Shown here: in pieces, positions 37,043 through 44,220 of the stretch | Numbering within the stretch: position 1 is the stretch's first letter | Layout of the letters: each line of letters begins with the position of its first letter | NCBI GenBank assembly: GCA_041494245.1 | Contig: JBGQAK010000008.1 | Span: 1 to 64,000 of the forward strand | Source: RBG-13-68-16 sp041494245 | GTDB lineage: Bacteria; Acidobacteriota; Thermoanaerobaculia; Thermoanaerobaculales; Thermoanaerobaculaceae | Direction of reading: 5' to 3' | DNA length: 64,000 bases | The notes under the pieces: generated by a model | Told to the model about the DNA's origin: nothing | The model's input: only the letters and a program-made list of their open reading frames with translations | The model's database searches: none | Translations under genes and position numbers: made by a program

Positions 37043-38854
37043 GTGGAGGAGCGTCACCCGCTGCAGGAGCGGGCGCAGCAGGCCCCCGAGGCCCCGGGCG
37101 TCTACCAGTTCCAGGACGCGCGCGGGAAGGTTCTTTACGTCGGCAAGGCGAAGCAGCTGCGCCGGCGCGTGCCCTCGTACTTCTCGCGCCAGCACGAGCC
37201 CCGAATGGCGGGGATGTTGGCGCGCGCGAAGCGCCTCGAGTTCGTGGTCACCGCCACCGAGGTCGAGGCGCTCATTCTTGAGAATCGTCTCATCAAAAGG
37301 CACCGGCCGCGCTACAACATCCTGCTGCGCGACGACAAGACCTACCCGTACGTCAAGCTGACTACCGGCGAACCCTGGCCCCGGGCGTATCTCACGCGCC
37401 GGGTGGCGGACGACGGCCACAGCTACTTCGGGCCCTACCTCGGCCACGGCATGGCCGCGCGGGTCATGGACCTGATCCGCACGCGCACCCAGGTTCGCAC
37501 CTGCACCATCGAGATCGACGGCACCTTGCCGCGCCCCTGCCTTTACTACGACATGGGCGCCTGCCGCGGCCCGTGTGTGGCGGGGCTCACGACGCCCGAG
37601 GAGTACGCAGGGGCCGTGGAGGAGGTCGTGCTGCTGCTCGAAGGCCGCCACCAGGAGCTCAGGCCCCGACTCGAGGCCCAGATGTGGCGCGCGGCGGAGA
37701 GCCACGAGTACGAGCGCGCGGCCCGCTACCGCGACCTGCTGCGGGCGCTCGAGGAGCTCGCGCGCGGCCAGCACGTCGAGATCGCCGGCTCCGGGTCGGT
37801 GGATGTGGTGGGCGTGGAAGGGGACGGCCGCGACGCCTCGATCGTGGTGCTCGTCTACCGGGACGGCAAGCTGGTGGACAAGCGCGAGTTCCACTGGGAG
37901 GGGGTGGAGACCCCGGCCGACGGCGAGTTCCTGGGCGCGTTCCTCGGCCAGTTCTACGAGGCCAACCCGGCCGTGCCGGAACGCGTGGAGGTCCCGTTCG
38001 CACCCGAGGACGGCGAGGCGCTGCTCGGCTTCCTCAAGCAGCAGCGCGGCGTGGCGGTGAAGCTGGTTGTGCCCAGGCGCGGGCAGCGCGCCCGCGTGCT
38101 CGATCTCGCCCAGGAAAACGCCCGCGAGGCGTTCCGCCTGCGCTTCCGCCACCTGCGTCGCGAGGCCGAGCGGGTGGGGCGGGAGGTCGCGGCGATGCTC
38201 GGCCTCGCGAGGCCGGTGGAGCGCCTGGAGTGCTTCGACATCTCCCACCTCGGCGGAGAGGCGCAGGTGGCCTCGCTCGTGGTGTGGGAGCGGGGGCGGA
38301 TGCGGAAGGGGGAGTACCGCTCCTTCAACGTGCGCGCCGACCGGGGCGCCGACGACCCCGCCGCCGTCGGCGAAGCCGTGGAGCGGCGGTACCGTCGGCG
38401 CCTCGCCGAGGGCGCCCCCTTGCCCGATCTGGTGCTCATCGACGGCGGGCGCACGCAGCTCGATGCCGCTACAGGAGCTCTCGCGGCGGCCGGCTGCGAG
38501 CTCCCGGCCGCGGCGCTCGCGAAGAGGATGGAGGAGATCTACCTCCCCGGGCGCCGCACGCCGCTTCTGCTCGAGCCCAACCACCCCGTCAGGCTGCTCC
38601 TCCAGCGGGTGCGCGACGAGGCCCACCGTTTTGCCGTCACCCGCCACCGTCGCCGCCGTAGCGCCCGCCGGCTCGCCACGCAGCTCCTGGCGGTCCCGGG
38701 CATCGGGCCGAAGCGCGCCCAGCGCCTGCTCGCGCGCTTCGGGTCGGTGGACGGCGTGCGCGGGGCGGACGCTGCGGCCCTCGCCGAGGTCGTCGGCGGC
38801 AAGGCCGCGGCCGCGCTCTTCCGCACCCTGCACGACGCCCCCGCGCCGCGTTGA
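37043..38854 (+). CDS. uvrC: UvrABC excinuclease subunit C
   Basis: Makes both incisions around UvrAB-marked DNA damage. Domains in order: GIY-YIG nuclease (APGVYQFQDARGKVLYVGKA, ~15-34), a Cys-rich linker (CLYYDMGACRGPC), the UVR domain (ESHEYERAARYRDLLRALEE), the RNase H-like second nuclease (ECFDISHLGGEAQVASLVV, LPDLVLIDGGRTQLD) and a C-terminal HhH pair (LLAVPGIGPKRAQRLLARF). Length ~603 is normal. GTG 37043 is preferred over TTG 37031: it puts PGVY at the usual distance, and a TTGAAT -10-like box (37031-37036) ends 6 nt before it, as with other leaderless-looking genes here. Confidence 0.94.
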   Translation: MEERHPLQERAQQAPEAPGVYQFQDARGKVLYVGKAKQLRRRVPSYFSRQHEPRMAGMLARAKRLEFVVTATEVEALILENRLIKRHRPRYNILLRDDKTYPYVKLTTGEPWPRAYLTRRVADDGHSYFGPYLGHGMAARVMDLIRTRTQVRTCTIEIDGTLPRPCLYYDMGACRGPCVAGLTTPEEYAGAVEEVVLLLEGRHQELRPRLEAQMWRAAESHEYERAARYRDLLRALEELARGQHVEIAGSGSVDVVGVEGDGRDASIVVLVYRDGKLVDKREFHWEGVETPADGEFLGAFLGQFYEANPAVPERVEVPFAPEDGEALLGFLKQQRGVAVKLVVPRRGQRARVLDLAQENAREAFRLRFRHLRREAERVGREVAAMLGLARPVERLECFDISHLGGEAQVASLVVWERGRMRKGEYRSFNVRADRGADDPAAVGEAVERRYRRRLAEGAPLPDLVLIDGGRTQLDAATGALAAAGCELPAAALAKRMEEIYLPGRRTPLLLEPNHPVRLLLQRVRDEAHRFAVTRHRRRRSARRLATQLLAVPGIGPKRAQRLLARFGSVDGVRGADAAALAEVVGGKAAAALFRTLHDAPAPR

Positions 38855-38923
38855 GGGCGTCAGGCGGGCGCACGTCGGGGAGGCGGGTCAGACAGGAATG
38901 GCGGGCGCCGGAGCGCCGCCCCT

Positions 38924-38952
38924 TTGACGGAAAGTGAGAGTTTCGCTAGTGT
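38924..38952 (+). promoter_or_regulatory. Probable promoter for the DUF4388/SPOR-like gene
   Basis: TTGACG (38924-38929), 17 nt and TAGTGT (38947-38952), ending 7 nt before GTG 38960. Confidence 0.5.
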
Positions 38953-38959
38953 TGCGCCC

Positions 38960-40015
38960 GTGGAACGGGCATCGGTGGCGGGCCAGCTCGCCCTCTGGGT
39001 CGGGCGCAAGGGGAAGGGATCGGCGTTCCTGCGCTGGGACCAGAGCCAGCTTGTCCTCCACGTGGTCGGTCTCCAGATCGTCGCCGTCGAGGGCGACGAC
39101 GGGGGTCGCCTGGCGGCCGCCTTCGGGCTGACCGACGGCGGGGAGTGGTTTTCGGAGGCCGCGGGAGCGGTCGCAACGGGACAGGTGGCGCAGGGCGAGG
39201 CGAACGCGGTGGTGAAACGGGCGCTGGCCGAGCGCCTGCGGGAGTTCTTCCTCGCGCCCGACGGGGAGGCGAGCTTCGAGAGCGATGCCGCCCTGGCGCC
39301 TGGCCCCCTCACGATCTCGTTTCCGCACCTGGTGGTGGAGATGATCCTGGGCAGCGGCGGGGAGGACCTGGTGGACAGGTTCCTGCCCGATCCCACGCTC
39401 CTCATGCGCCGCCTGCCGGACTTCCCCAAGCGGGTGGGGGCCCTCGGGCTCACCCAGGAGGCGATGGCCATCCTGGCCAAGATCAACGACCAGCGGTCGG
39501 CACTGGAGATCGCCGACCCCTCGCCGCACGGCAGGGAGCTCGCGCTGCGGCTGCTGGCGGCCGCCGCGGGGGCAGGGCTGGTGGAGATGGCCTCGAAGAT
39601 CACCGAGGTGCCCCTCGCGAGCACACCCCCGCCGCACTACGCCACCCCGGCGCGCGGGCGTTGGTGGCCCGTGGTCCTGGGCCTGCTCGCGGTCGCAGCC
39701 GCGGTCACCGTCCTGATGTTCATCCAGGCGGGGAGGAACGCAAAGGTCGTAGGCGGGGGCGGGCCCTGGGCCGTGGCCGTGGACGGAGGGTGTCAGCCCG
39801 CCGAGCTGGAACGTCTCTACCGCCGGCAGGAGCAGGACAAGGTCAACCTTCAGGTCGTGCCTTTCGGGCAGGGTACCGGCCAGTGCTTTCGGTTGGCCTG
39901 GGGCCGCTTTCCAACCAAGGAGGCGGCGGCGGCCGTGATTCCGCGCCTGCCGCAAGGCACGGTGGCGCGCGGTTTTCCGCCCCATGTGGTCCACGTGCAG
40001 GGCCCCTCTCCTTGA
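38960..40015 (+). CDS. Membrane protein with DUF4388-like N-terminus and SPOR-like C-terminus
   Basis: A ~351-residue protein. The cytoplasmic N-terminal part resembles DUF4388/PATAN-type domains (AGQLALWVGRKGKGSAFLRWDQ, LQIVAVEGDDGG), used as effector modules in social or gliding bacteria. A membrane helix follows (WWPVVLGLLAVAAAVTVLMF, ~225-245). The periplasmic end resembles a SPOR fold (PWAVAVDGGCQPAELERLYR, RFPTKEAAAAVIPRLP), a peptidoglycan-binding type. The start may also be TTG 38924, but that TTG is part of the -35; GTG 38960 lies 7 nt after the -10. It precedes the DUF4388/J-domain gene by 33 nt, which has its own promoter. Role: unknown; linking cell wall to cytoplasm is inferred. 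Confidence 0.6.
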   Translation: MERASVAGQLALWVGRKGKGSAFLRWDQSQLVLHVVGLQIVAVEGDDGGRLAAAFGLTDGGEWFSEAAGAVATGQVAQGEANAVVKRALAERLREFFLAPDGEASFESDAALAPGPLTISFPHLVVEMILGSGGEDLVDRFLPDPTLLMRRLPDFPKRVGALGLTQEAMAILAKINDQRSALEIADPSPHGRELALRLLAAAAGAGLVEMASKITEVPLASTPPPHYATPARGRWWPVVLGLLAVAAAVTVLMFIQAGRNAKVVGGGGPWAVAVDGGCQPAELERLYRRQEQDKVNLQVVPFGQGTGQCFRLAWGRFPTKEAAAAVIPRLPQGTVARGFPPHVVHVQGPSP

Positions 40016-40040
40016 GCTCATCCGCCGGGCGGACTACAAT
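40012..40040 (+). promoter_or_regulatory. Strong promoter for the DUF4388/J-domain gene
   Basis: TTGAGC (40012-40017), 17-nt spacer and TACAAT (40035-40040). Only 8 nt separate the -10 from ATG 40049, so the transcript should start at or within a few bases of the ATG. Confidence 0.7.
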
Positions 40041-40048
40041 CTGACGCG

Positions 40049-41551
40049 ATGCCTACGGACGTGAAACAGACGGGGCAATTCGTGGCGGGTGGCTTGCCGG
40101 CCCTGGTTCGGGACCTCGTTCGCCAGCTGGCCTCTGGTCGCCTCGAGGTGACTGGCCCCGCGGCCACGAGGTACCTCTGGTTCGAGGCCGGCCAGATCCG
40201 GGCCGTCGTCTCGCACCGTGAAGACGAGAAGCTCGGCAATTGGCTGGTGATCCGGGGTGTGATCGAGGAAAATCGGATGGCGCTGTCGCTGCTCCGGCAA
40301 CCGGAGGGCGTGCGGTTCGGCGCGTTCCTCGTGCAGCAGGGCCATGTCAAGGTCCAGGTGCTCGAGCGTGAGCTGGAGGCGCTTTCTACGGCCATCCTGT
40401 CGCAGATGCTCTTCGAGCCGGGCGATTTCAAGTTTGACGCAAGTGAGAAACTCCCCATGGATGCGGCTTCGATAAACATGACAACCGCCTCGCTGCTTGC
40501 CGCGGCGGTCCGCACCATGAAGAACGAGGAGATGGTCCAGCAGTTGATCCCCGATCTTAACAAGTACGTGTGGACCGCCCAGGACCCCCTCCTACTCCAC
40601 CAGCAGCTCCATCTCACATCGCACGAGGGGTACCTGCTCTCGCGGGTAGACGGGACGAGCACGGCCTCTCAGCTGCAGCGCCTCGCGCCGTTGCCGGGAG
40701 GTGGTTTCCACCGCGCGCTCGCGGCGCTGCTCGTCGCCGGCGTGCTGGAGCTGCGGGACACCTTTCCCGCGCGCCCGCTGCAGCCCACCAAGGTCGAGGC
40801 CGCGCCGACTGCCTCCGAGGAGGACCTTTACACCCCACAGCAGCAGCGCGAGTACGAGGACGTGGTCAGGCTCGCAGACGAGATCAAGCACAAGGAGCTG
40901 TACGCCCGCCTCGAGATATCCTCGGGCGCGACGCAGGACCAGATCCACGCCAGTTACCTGGAGCTGGTGAAGCTCTACCACCCCGACCGTGCCCGCGAGG
41001 CCCATCTCCGGTCGCTTCGCAGCGAGCTTGCGACCATCTACTCTGCGGTCCAGCAGGCGTACGAGACGCTTCGGAACCCCGAGCAGCGCGGCCGCTACGA
41101 GAAGGGGCTGCTTGCCCCTCCCGAAGAGGTGAAGAAGGAAACCTCCAGGGAAGAGGCCAGGCGCCAGGCCGCACGGGCTGCGGTCGTGGACGCGAACATC
41201 AACCGCGCCGTGGAGCTCGTGAGGGCGGGCGACATCGGGCATGCGGTCCAGATGCTGGACCAGGCGATCCGCATCAAGCCGCGCCCGGACGCCCTGCTCT
41301 TCCTGGCGCGGCTCGAGTTCAAGAACCCGATGTGGAGCCAGCGCGCGCTCGATCACCTCAAGCACGCCGTTGCGCTGGCCCCCAACTTCACGGAGGCGTG
41401 GCTCGAGCTTGCCAACTTCTGGGGTACGCGCAACAAGCCCGACCGCCAGATACCGTGCCTCGAGAGGGTGCTGGAGTACGACCCTACCAACGATGACGTC
41501 CTGGCCACACTGGAAGCCCTGAAGAAGAAGAAATCTTCCCGCAAGAAGTAA
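40049..41551 (+). CDS. DUF4388 - J-domain - TPR protein
   Basis: Three domains in 500 residues. The N-terminus is a DUF4388/PATAN-like domain (RLEVTGPAATRYLWFEAGQI; residues ~30-110). Residues ~285-350 form a J domain (ELYARLEISSGATQDQIHAS, then HPD in LYHPDRA), the DnaK-contacting fold; the HPD triad is intact. The C-terminus has TPR-like helices (RAVELVRAGDIGHAVQMLDQ, AWLELANFWGTRN) and a Lys-rich end. Similar multi-domain proteins occur in deltaproteobacterial and acidobacterial genomes near signalling genes. It stands between the SPOR-like gene and the NYN nuclease (12-nt gap). A co-chaperone-linked signalling role is inferred. Confidence 0.75.
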   Translation: MPTDVKQTGQFVAGGLPALVRDLVRQLASGRLEVTGPAATRYLWFEAGQIRAVVSHREDEKLGNWLVIRGVIEENRMALSLLRQPEGVRFGAFLVQQGHVKVQVLERELEALSTAILSQMLFEPGDFKFDASEKLPMDAASINMTTASLLAAAVRTMKNEEMVQQLIPDLNKYVWTAQDPLLLHQQLHLTSHEGYLLSRVDGTSTASQLQRLAPLPGGGFHRALAALLVAGVLELRDTFPARPLQPTKVEAAPTASEEDLYTPQQQREYEDVVRLADEIKHKELYARLEISSGATQDQIHASYLELVKLYHPDRAREAHLRSLRSELATIYSAVQQAYETLRNPEQRGRYEKGLLAPPEEVKKETSREEARRQAARAAVVDANINRAVELVRAGDIGHAVQMLDQAIRIKPRPDALLFLARLEFKNPMWSQRALDHLKHAVALAPNFTEAWLELANFWGTRNKPDRQIPCLERVLEYDPTNDDVLATLEALKKKKSSRKK

Positions 41552-41563
41552 GGGAACCAACTC

Positions 41564-42046
41564 GTGCCCTGGCTGCTGGACGGTAACAACCTGGCTCGGG
41601 GCGGGGACCGCGAGGTCGTGCGGCGCGCCGCGCTGGCCGTGGCGCGCCACGAGCGCGTCCGCATCTTGATCTTCTTCGACGGGGCCCCGCCGGCCGGTGT
41701 CGGCGCCGGCGAGAAACTTGGTGCGGTGGAAACCAGGTACGTGGGGCATGCCGACACCGCAATCCTGGCGTTCCTTCAGCGGGGCGGGCGCGGGTGGCGG
41801 GTGGCGACCGACGACCGCGATCTCGGCCGGCGGGTGCGCGCCGCCGGAGCCGAAGTCGTGCCGGGCGCGAGTTTCTGGAACAAGGCGCAGGCCGCCGCCC
41901 AGGCCTCGGAGTCTCAGACCGGCGCCGTCGGTGATGTGGCCGCGGAGCTCGAGTACTTCGCCGACGAAAGGCACAGGCTGCCCGAGTCCTCGTCCAGGGT
42001 GGCCCGGCGAGCCGCTCGCCCGCGGCGCCGCAAGGCGCTAGAATAG
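41564..42046 (+). CDS. NYN-domain ribonuclease-like protein
   Basis: A 160-residue NYN/YacP-type fold (PIN-like nuclease). The acidic residues typical of the fold are visible: Asp in LLDGNN (6), Asp in IFFDGAPP (39), and Asp in HADTAILAF and ATDDRDLG. The C-terminal ~45 residues are basic and low-complexity (RRAARPRRRKALE). YacP-like proteins are thought to be endoribonucleases acting on mRNA or rRNA. The GTG start at 41564 is 12 nt after the TPR gene and no separate promoter is visible. The end of the gene carries the -10 of the rnpB promoter (42039-42044). Confidence 0.8.
   Translation: MPWLLDGNNLARGGDREVVRRAALAVARHERVRILIFFDGAPPAGVGAGEKLGAVETRYVGHADTAILAFLQRGGRGWRVATDDRDLGRRVRAAGAEVVPGASFWNKAQAAAQASESQTGAVGDVAAELEYFADERHRLPESSSRVARRAARPRRRKALE
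42039..42044 (+). promoter_or_regulatory. -10 box of the rnpB promoter
   Basis: TAGAAT ends 6 nt before the RNase P RNA 5' end at ~42051 and overlaps the last codons of the NYN gene. Because the RNA 5' end is fixed by the P1 helix, it calibrates the -10-to-start distance in this genome. Confidence 0.65.
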
Positions 42047-42050
42047 AAGG

Positions 42051-42440
42051 TGCACCGAAGGCGGCAGGTGCCCGCGGCCCTGCAAAGCAGGGTTGAGGAA
42101 AGTCCGAACTCCTGATGGGGGCACGCTGGGTAACGCCCAGCCGCGGCAACGCGAGGGAAAGTGCCACAGAAAACACACCGCCCGGTGGTCGCCGCCGGGT
42201 AAGGGTGAAAAGGTGGGGTAAGAGCCCACCGCTCGGCCGGCGACGGCCGAGGCACGGCAAACCCCGTGCGGAGCAAGGCCAAATAGGGGGATTCACGGGG
42301 CCCATCGCCGGTTCCCCGCCTCGGCGGGGGGAATCCCCGGGTAGGCCGCTTGAACCGGCCGGCAACGGTCCGGTCAGAGGAATGGGTGCCGCCCCGCTTC
42401 GGCGGGACACAGAATTCGGCTTATCGCCGCCTCTGGTGCG
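42051..42440 (+). ncRNA. rnpB: RNase P RNA, bacterial type A
   Basis: The catalytic RNA that removes 5' leaders from tRNA precursors. The conserved cores are all seen: GAGGAAAGTCCG near 42096, ACAGAAAACA (42170), GGTAAGGGTGAAAAGGTGGGGTAAG segments near 42196-42222, and the 3' core ACAGAATTCGGCTTA (42408-42423). The ends pair as P1: GCACC-GAA-GGCGGC at ~42052 with GCCGCC-TCT-GGTGC at ~42426-42439. Ends are given to about 2 nt. It is followed directly by a strong hairpin terminator. Confidence 0.97.
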
Positions 42441-42476
42441 CCGGGGGACCGCAAGGTCTCCCGGCCTCTCTTTCTT
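42441..42476 (+). terminator. GNRA-loop terminator of rnpB
   Basis: CCGGGGGACC (42441-42450), GCAA tetraloop and GGTCTCCCGG (42455-42464), with one G-T pair, then CCTCTCTTTCTT. Confidence 0.85.
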
Positions 42477-42510
42477 GCTTTCGTCCCGGGTGTTTGGGGC
42501 GCGGAACCGG

Positions 42511-42516
42511 TAGAAT
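42511..42516 (+). promoter_or_regulatory. -10 box of the LD-carboxypeptidase gene
   Basis: TAGAAT ends 6 nt before GTG 42523, the same spacing as for rnpB and its RNA 5' end. No ribosome site precedes the GTG. No clear -35 was found. Confidence 0.5.
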
Positions 42517-42522
42517 CATGAA

Positions 42523-43434
42523 GTGAGCGCTGCGAGCAAGCCGCTGCCCGCGCCGCTGAGGGCGGGGGCGCGCATCGGTGTGATGGCGCTGGCCGGGCCG
42601 TGCGATCCGGTTGCCCTGGCGGCCGGCATGGAGTTCCTTCGAAGCAGAGGGTTCGAGGTCGTGCCGGCGCCCAACCTCGCGGCCCGGTGGGCGTACCTCG
42701 CGGGCTCTGACGACGAGCGGCTCGAAGGGCTCGAAAGGTTGCTCGACACCGGTGTCGAGGCGCTCGTCGCCGCGCGTGGCGGCTACGGCGTGATGCGGTT
42801 GCTGCCGAGGTTGCCGTGGGCTCGCCTTGCGGCTTGGCGGGGGTGGGTGGTGGGGTTCTCCGACATCACCGCACTGCACGCCGGTTGTGCGACGCGCTTT
42901 CCGAGGGCCACCCTGCACGGGCCCATGGTTTCCTCGCTTGGCCGCGACCCGAAGGGCGGCGAGCCTCTGGTTTCATGGCTGCAGGGGAATGCTTCCCGGC
43001 GCCTGTTCCAGGTCCGACCCGGGCAGGTCGTGCACCCCGGGGTGACGCGGGGGGTGGCGGTGGGCGGCACCCTCTCGATGCTCGCGGCCCTGGTCGGGAC
43101 TGAATACGAGCCCGACTACGACGATGCGGTGCTGTTCCTGGAGGATGTCGGCGAACCGGTGTACCGCCTCGACCGTTTGTTGACCCAACTCCGGCTCTCT
43201 TCTAGACTCACCCGCGTCAAGGCCGTGGTCGCAGGAAGGTTGGCGCGCTGCGGGCGTGGCGAGCCGGGGTGGCGGGAGCGCTGGCGCAGGCTCCTGGTGG
43301 AGGCGGTCGGGCCGGAGGCGGTGGTCGTGGAAGGCCTGAGCTTCGGCCACGGTGGCAGCAACGTGCCTTTCCCGCTCGGGGTGGAGGTCGAGGTGGACAC
43401 CGTCGGAGGCGAGATCACCTGGGGAGGTGCCTAG
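42523..43434 (+). CDS. LD-carboxypeptidase (S66 family)
   Basis: Removes the terminal D-alanine from tetrapeptide peptidoglycan fragments during recycling. Three landmarks of the S66 catalytic triad are in place: Ser in GFSDITALHAG (~113), Glu in AVLFLEDVGEP (~204) and His in GLSFGHGGSNVPF (~270). The family signature VAARGGYGVMRLLP is also clear. The length of 303 is normal and no signal peptide is present, consistent with the cytoplasmic LdcA type. GTG 42523 begins 6 nt after a TAGAAT box. It is followed by a cNMP/FHA gene whose start abuts this stop. Confidence 0.9.
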   Translation: MSAASKPLPAPLRAGARIGVMALAGPCDPVALAAGMEFLRSRGFEVVPAPNLAARWAYLAGSDDERLEGLERLLDTGVEALVAARGGYGVMRLLPRLPWARLAAWRGWVVGFSDITALHAGCATRFPRATLHGPMVSSLGRDPKGGEPLVSWLQGNASRRLFQVRPGQVVHPGVTRGVAVGGTLSMLAALVGTEYEPDYDDAVLFLEDVGEPVYRLDRLLTQLRLSSRLTRVKAVVAGRLARCGRGEPGWRERWRRLLVEAVGPEAVVVEGLSFGHGGSNVPFPLGVEVEVDTVGGEITWGGA

Positions 43435-44220
43435 GTGGCCAAGATCCGCGTCGCGGCAAGCGAGAGTCCCAAGCTGAAGGACCTGCTGCACGGGTTCGAG
43501 GCGGGCTCCGTGATTTTCCGCGAGGCCGACCTCGGCCGCGAGATGTACATCATCCAGAAGGGTCATGTGCGGATCTCCCTCTCCGTGGGCGGCAAGGAGC
43601 GTGAGCTCGCGGTCCTCGAGAAGGGCGATTTTTTCGGTGAGATCGCACTCCTGAACGACTCGCCGGCACGCTCGGCGACGGCCACGGCGGTGGACGACGT
43701 CGAGGTTCTCAAGCTCTCGGCGGCCGACCTCAACGAGCTCCTGAAGCGCAAGCCCGACATCGCCGTGCGGATGATGATGAAGCTCTCGGAGCGCGTGCGG
43801 GAGGCCAACCGCCGTTTCGGGGACCTCGGTGCGCTGAATGACCTGTCCGCGATGACGCCGGCCCCAGCCAGGCAGGGCATCGAAACCCACGCGCTGCTCA
43901 CCCACAAGCCCTCGGGGCGCGTCTTCCCGCTCCAGCCCTCGGGCGATACGACCCTGGGCCGGCACGATCCGGTCACCGGCGTGACGCCCGACGTGGACCT
44001 CACGGCCCTCGACCCGGAGCGCACCGTTTCGCGCCGGCACGCGACCATTGCCTCCGCGGAGGGGAAGTTCACCATCACCGAAACCAACGCCTCCACGAAC
44101 GGGACATTCGTCAACGGCACCAGGCTCGAGGCGTTCAATGCCTGCCCCCTGAATGACGGTGACACCGTGCAGCTGGCCCTGGTGACACTGCGCCTCCACG
44201 TGATCCCCGACGGCGGATGA
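43435..44220 (+). CDS. Cyclic-nucleotide-binding plus FHA domain protein
   Basis: A 261-residue sensor protein. Residues ~10-120 are a cNMP-binding beta-roll (GSVIFREADLGREMYIIQKG, then DFFGEIALLNDSPARSATA with the R-x-A-T-x-x-A-like phosphate-binding cassette). A linker leads to a C-terminal FHA domain (~180-255: TLGRHDP, VSRRHATI, STNGTFVNG) that binds phosphothreonine. No output domain is present, so it may tether a partner in response to a nucleotide and a phosphoprotein. GTG 43435 abuts the ldcA-like stop with GGGGAGG upstream; it overlaps recG by 4 nt (ATGA). Confidence 0.85.
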   Translation: MAKIRVAASESPKLKDLLHGFEAGSVIFREADLGREMYIIQKGHVRISLSVGGKERELAVLEKGDFFGEIALLNDSPARSATATAVDDVEVLKLSAADLNELLKRKPDIAVRMMMKLSERVREANRRFGDLGALNDLSAMTPAPARQGIETHALLTHKPSGRVFPLQPSGDTTLGRHDPVTGVTPDVDLTALDPERTVSRRHATIASAEGKFTITETNASTNGTFVNGTRLEAFNACPLNDGDTVQLALVTLRLHVIPDGG

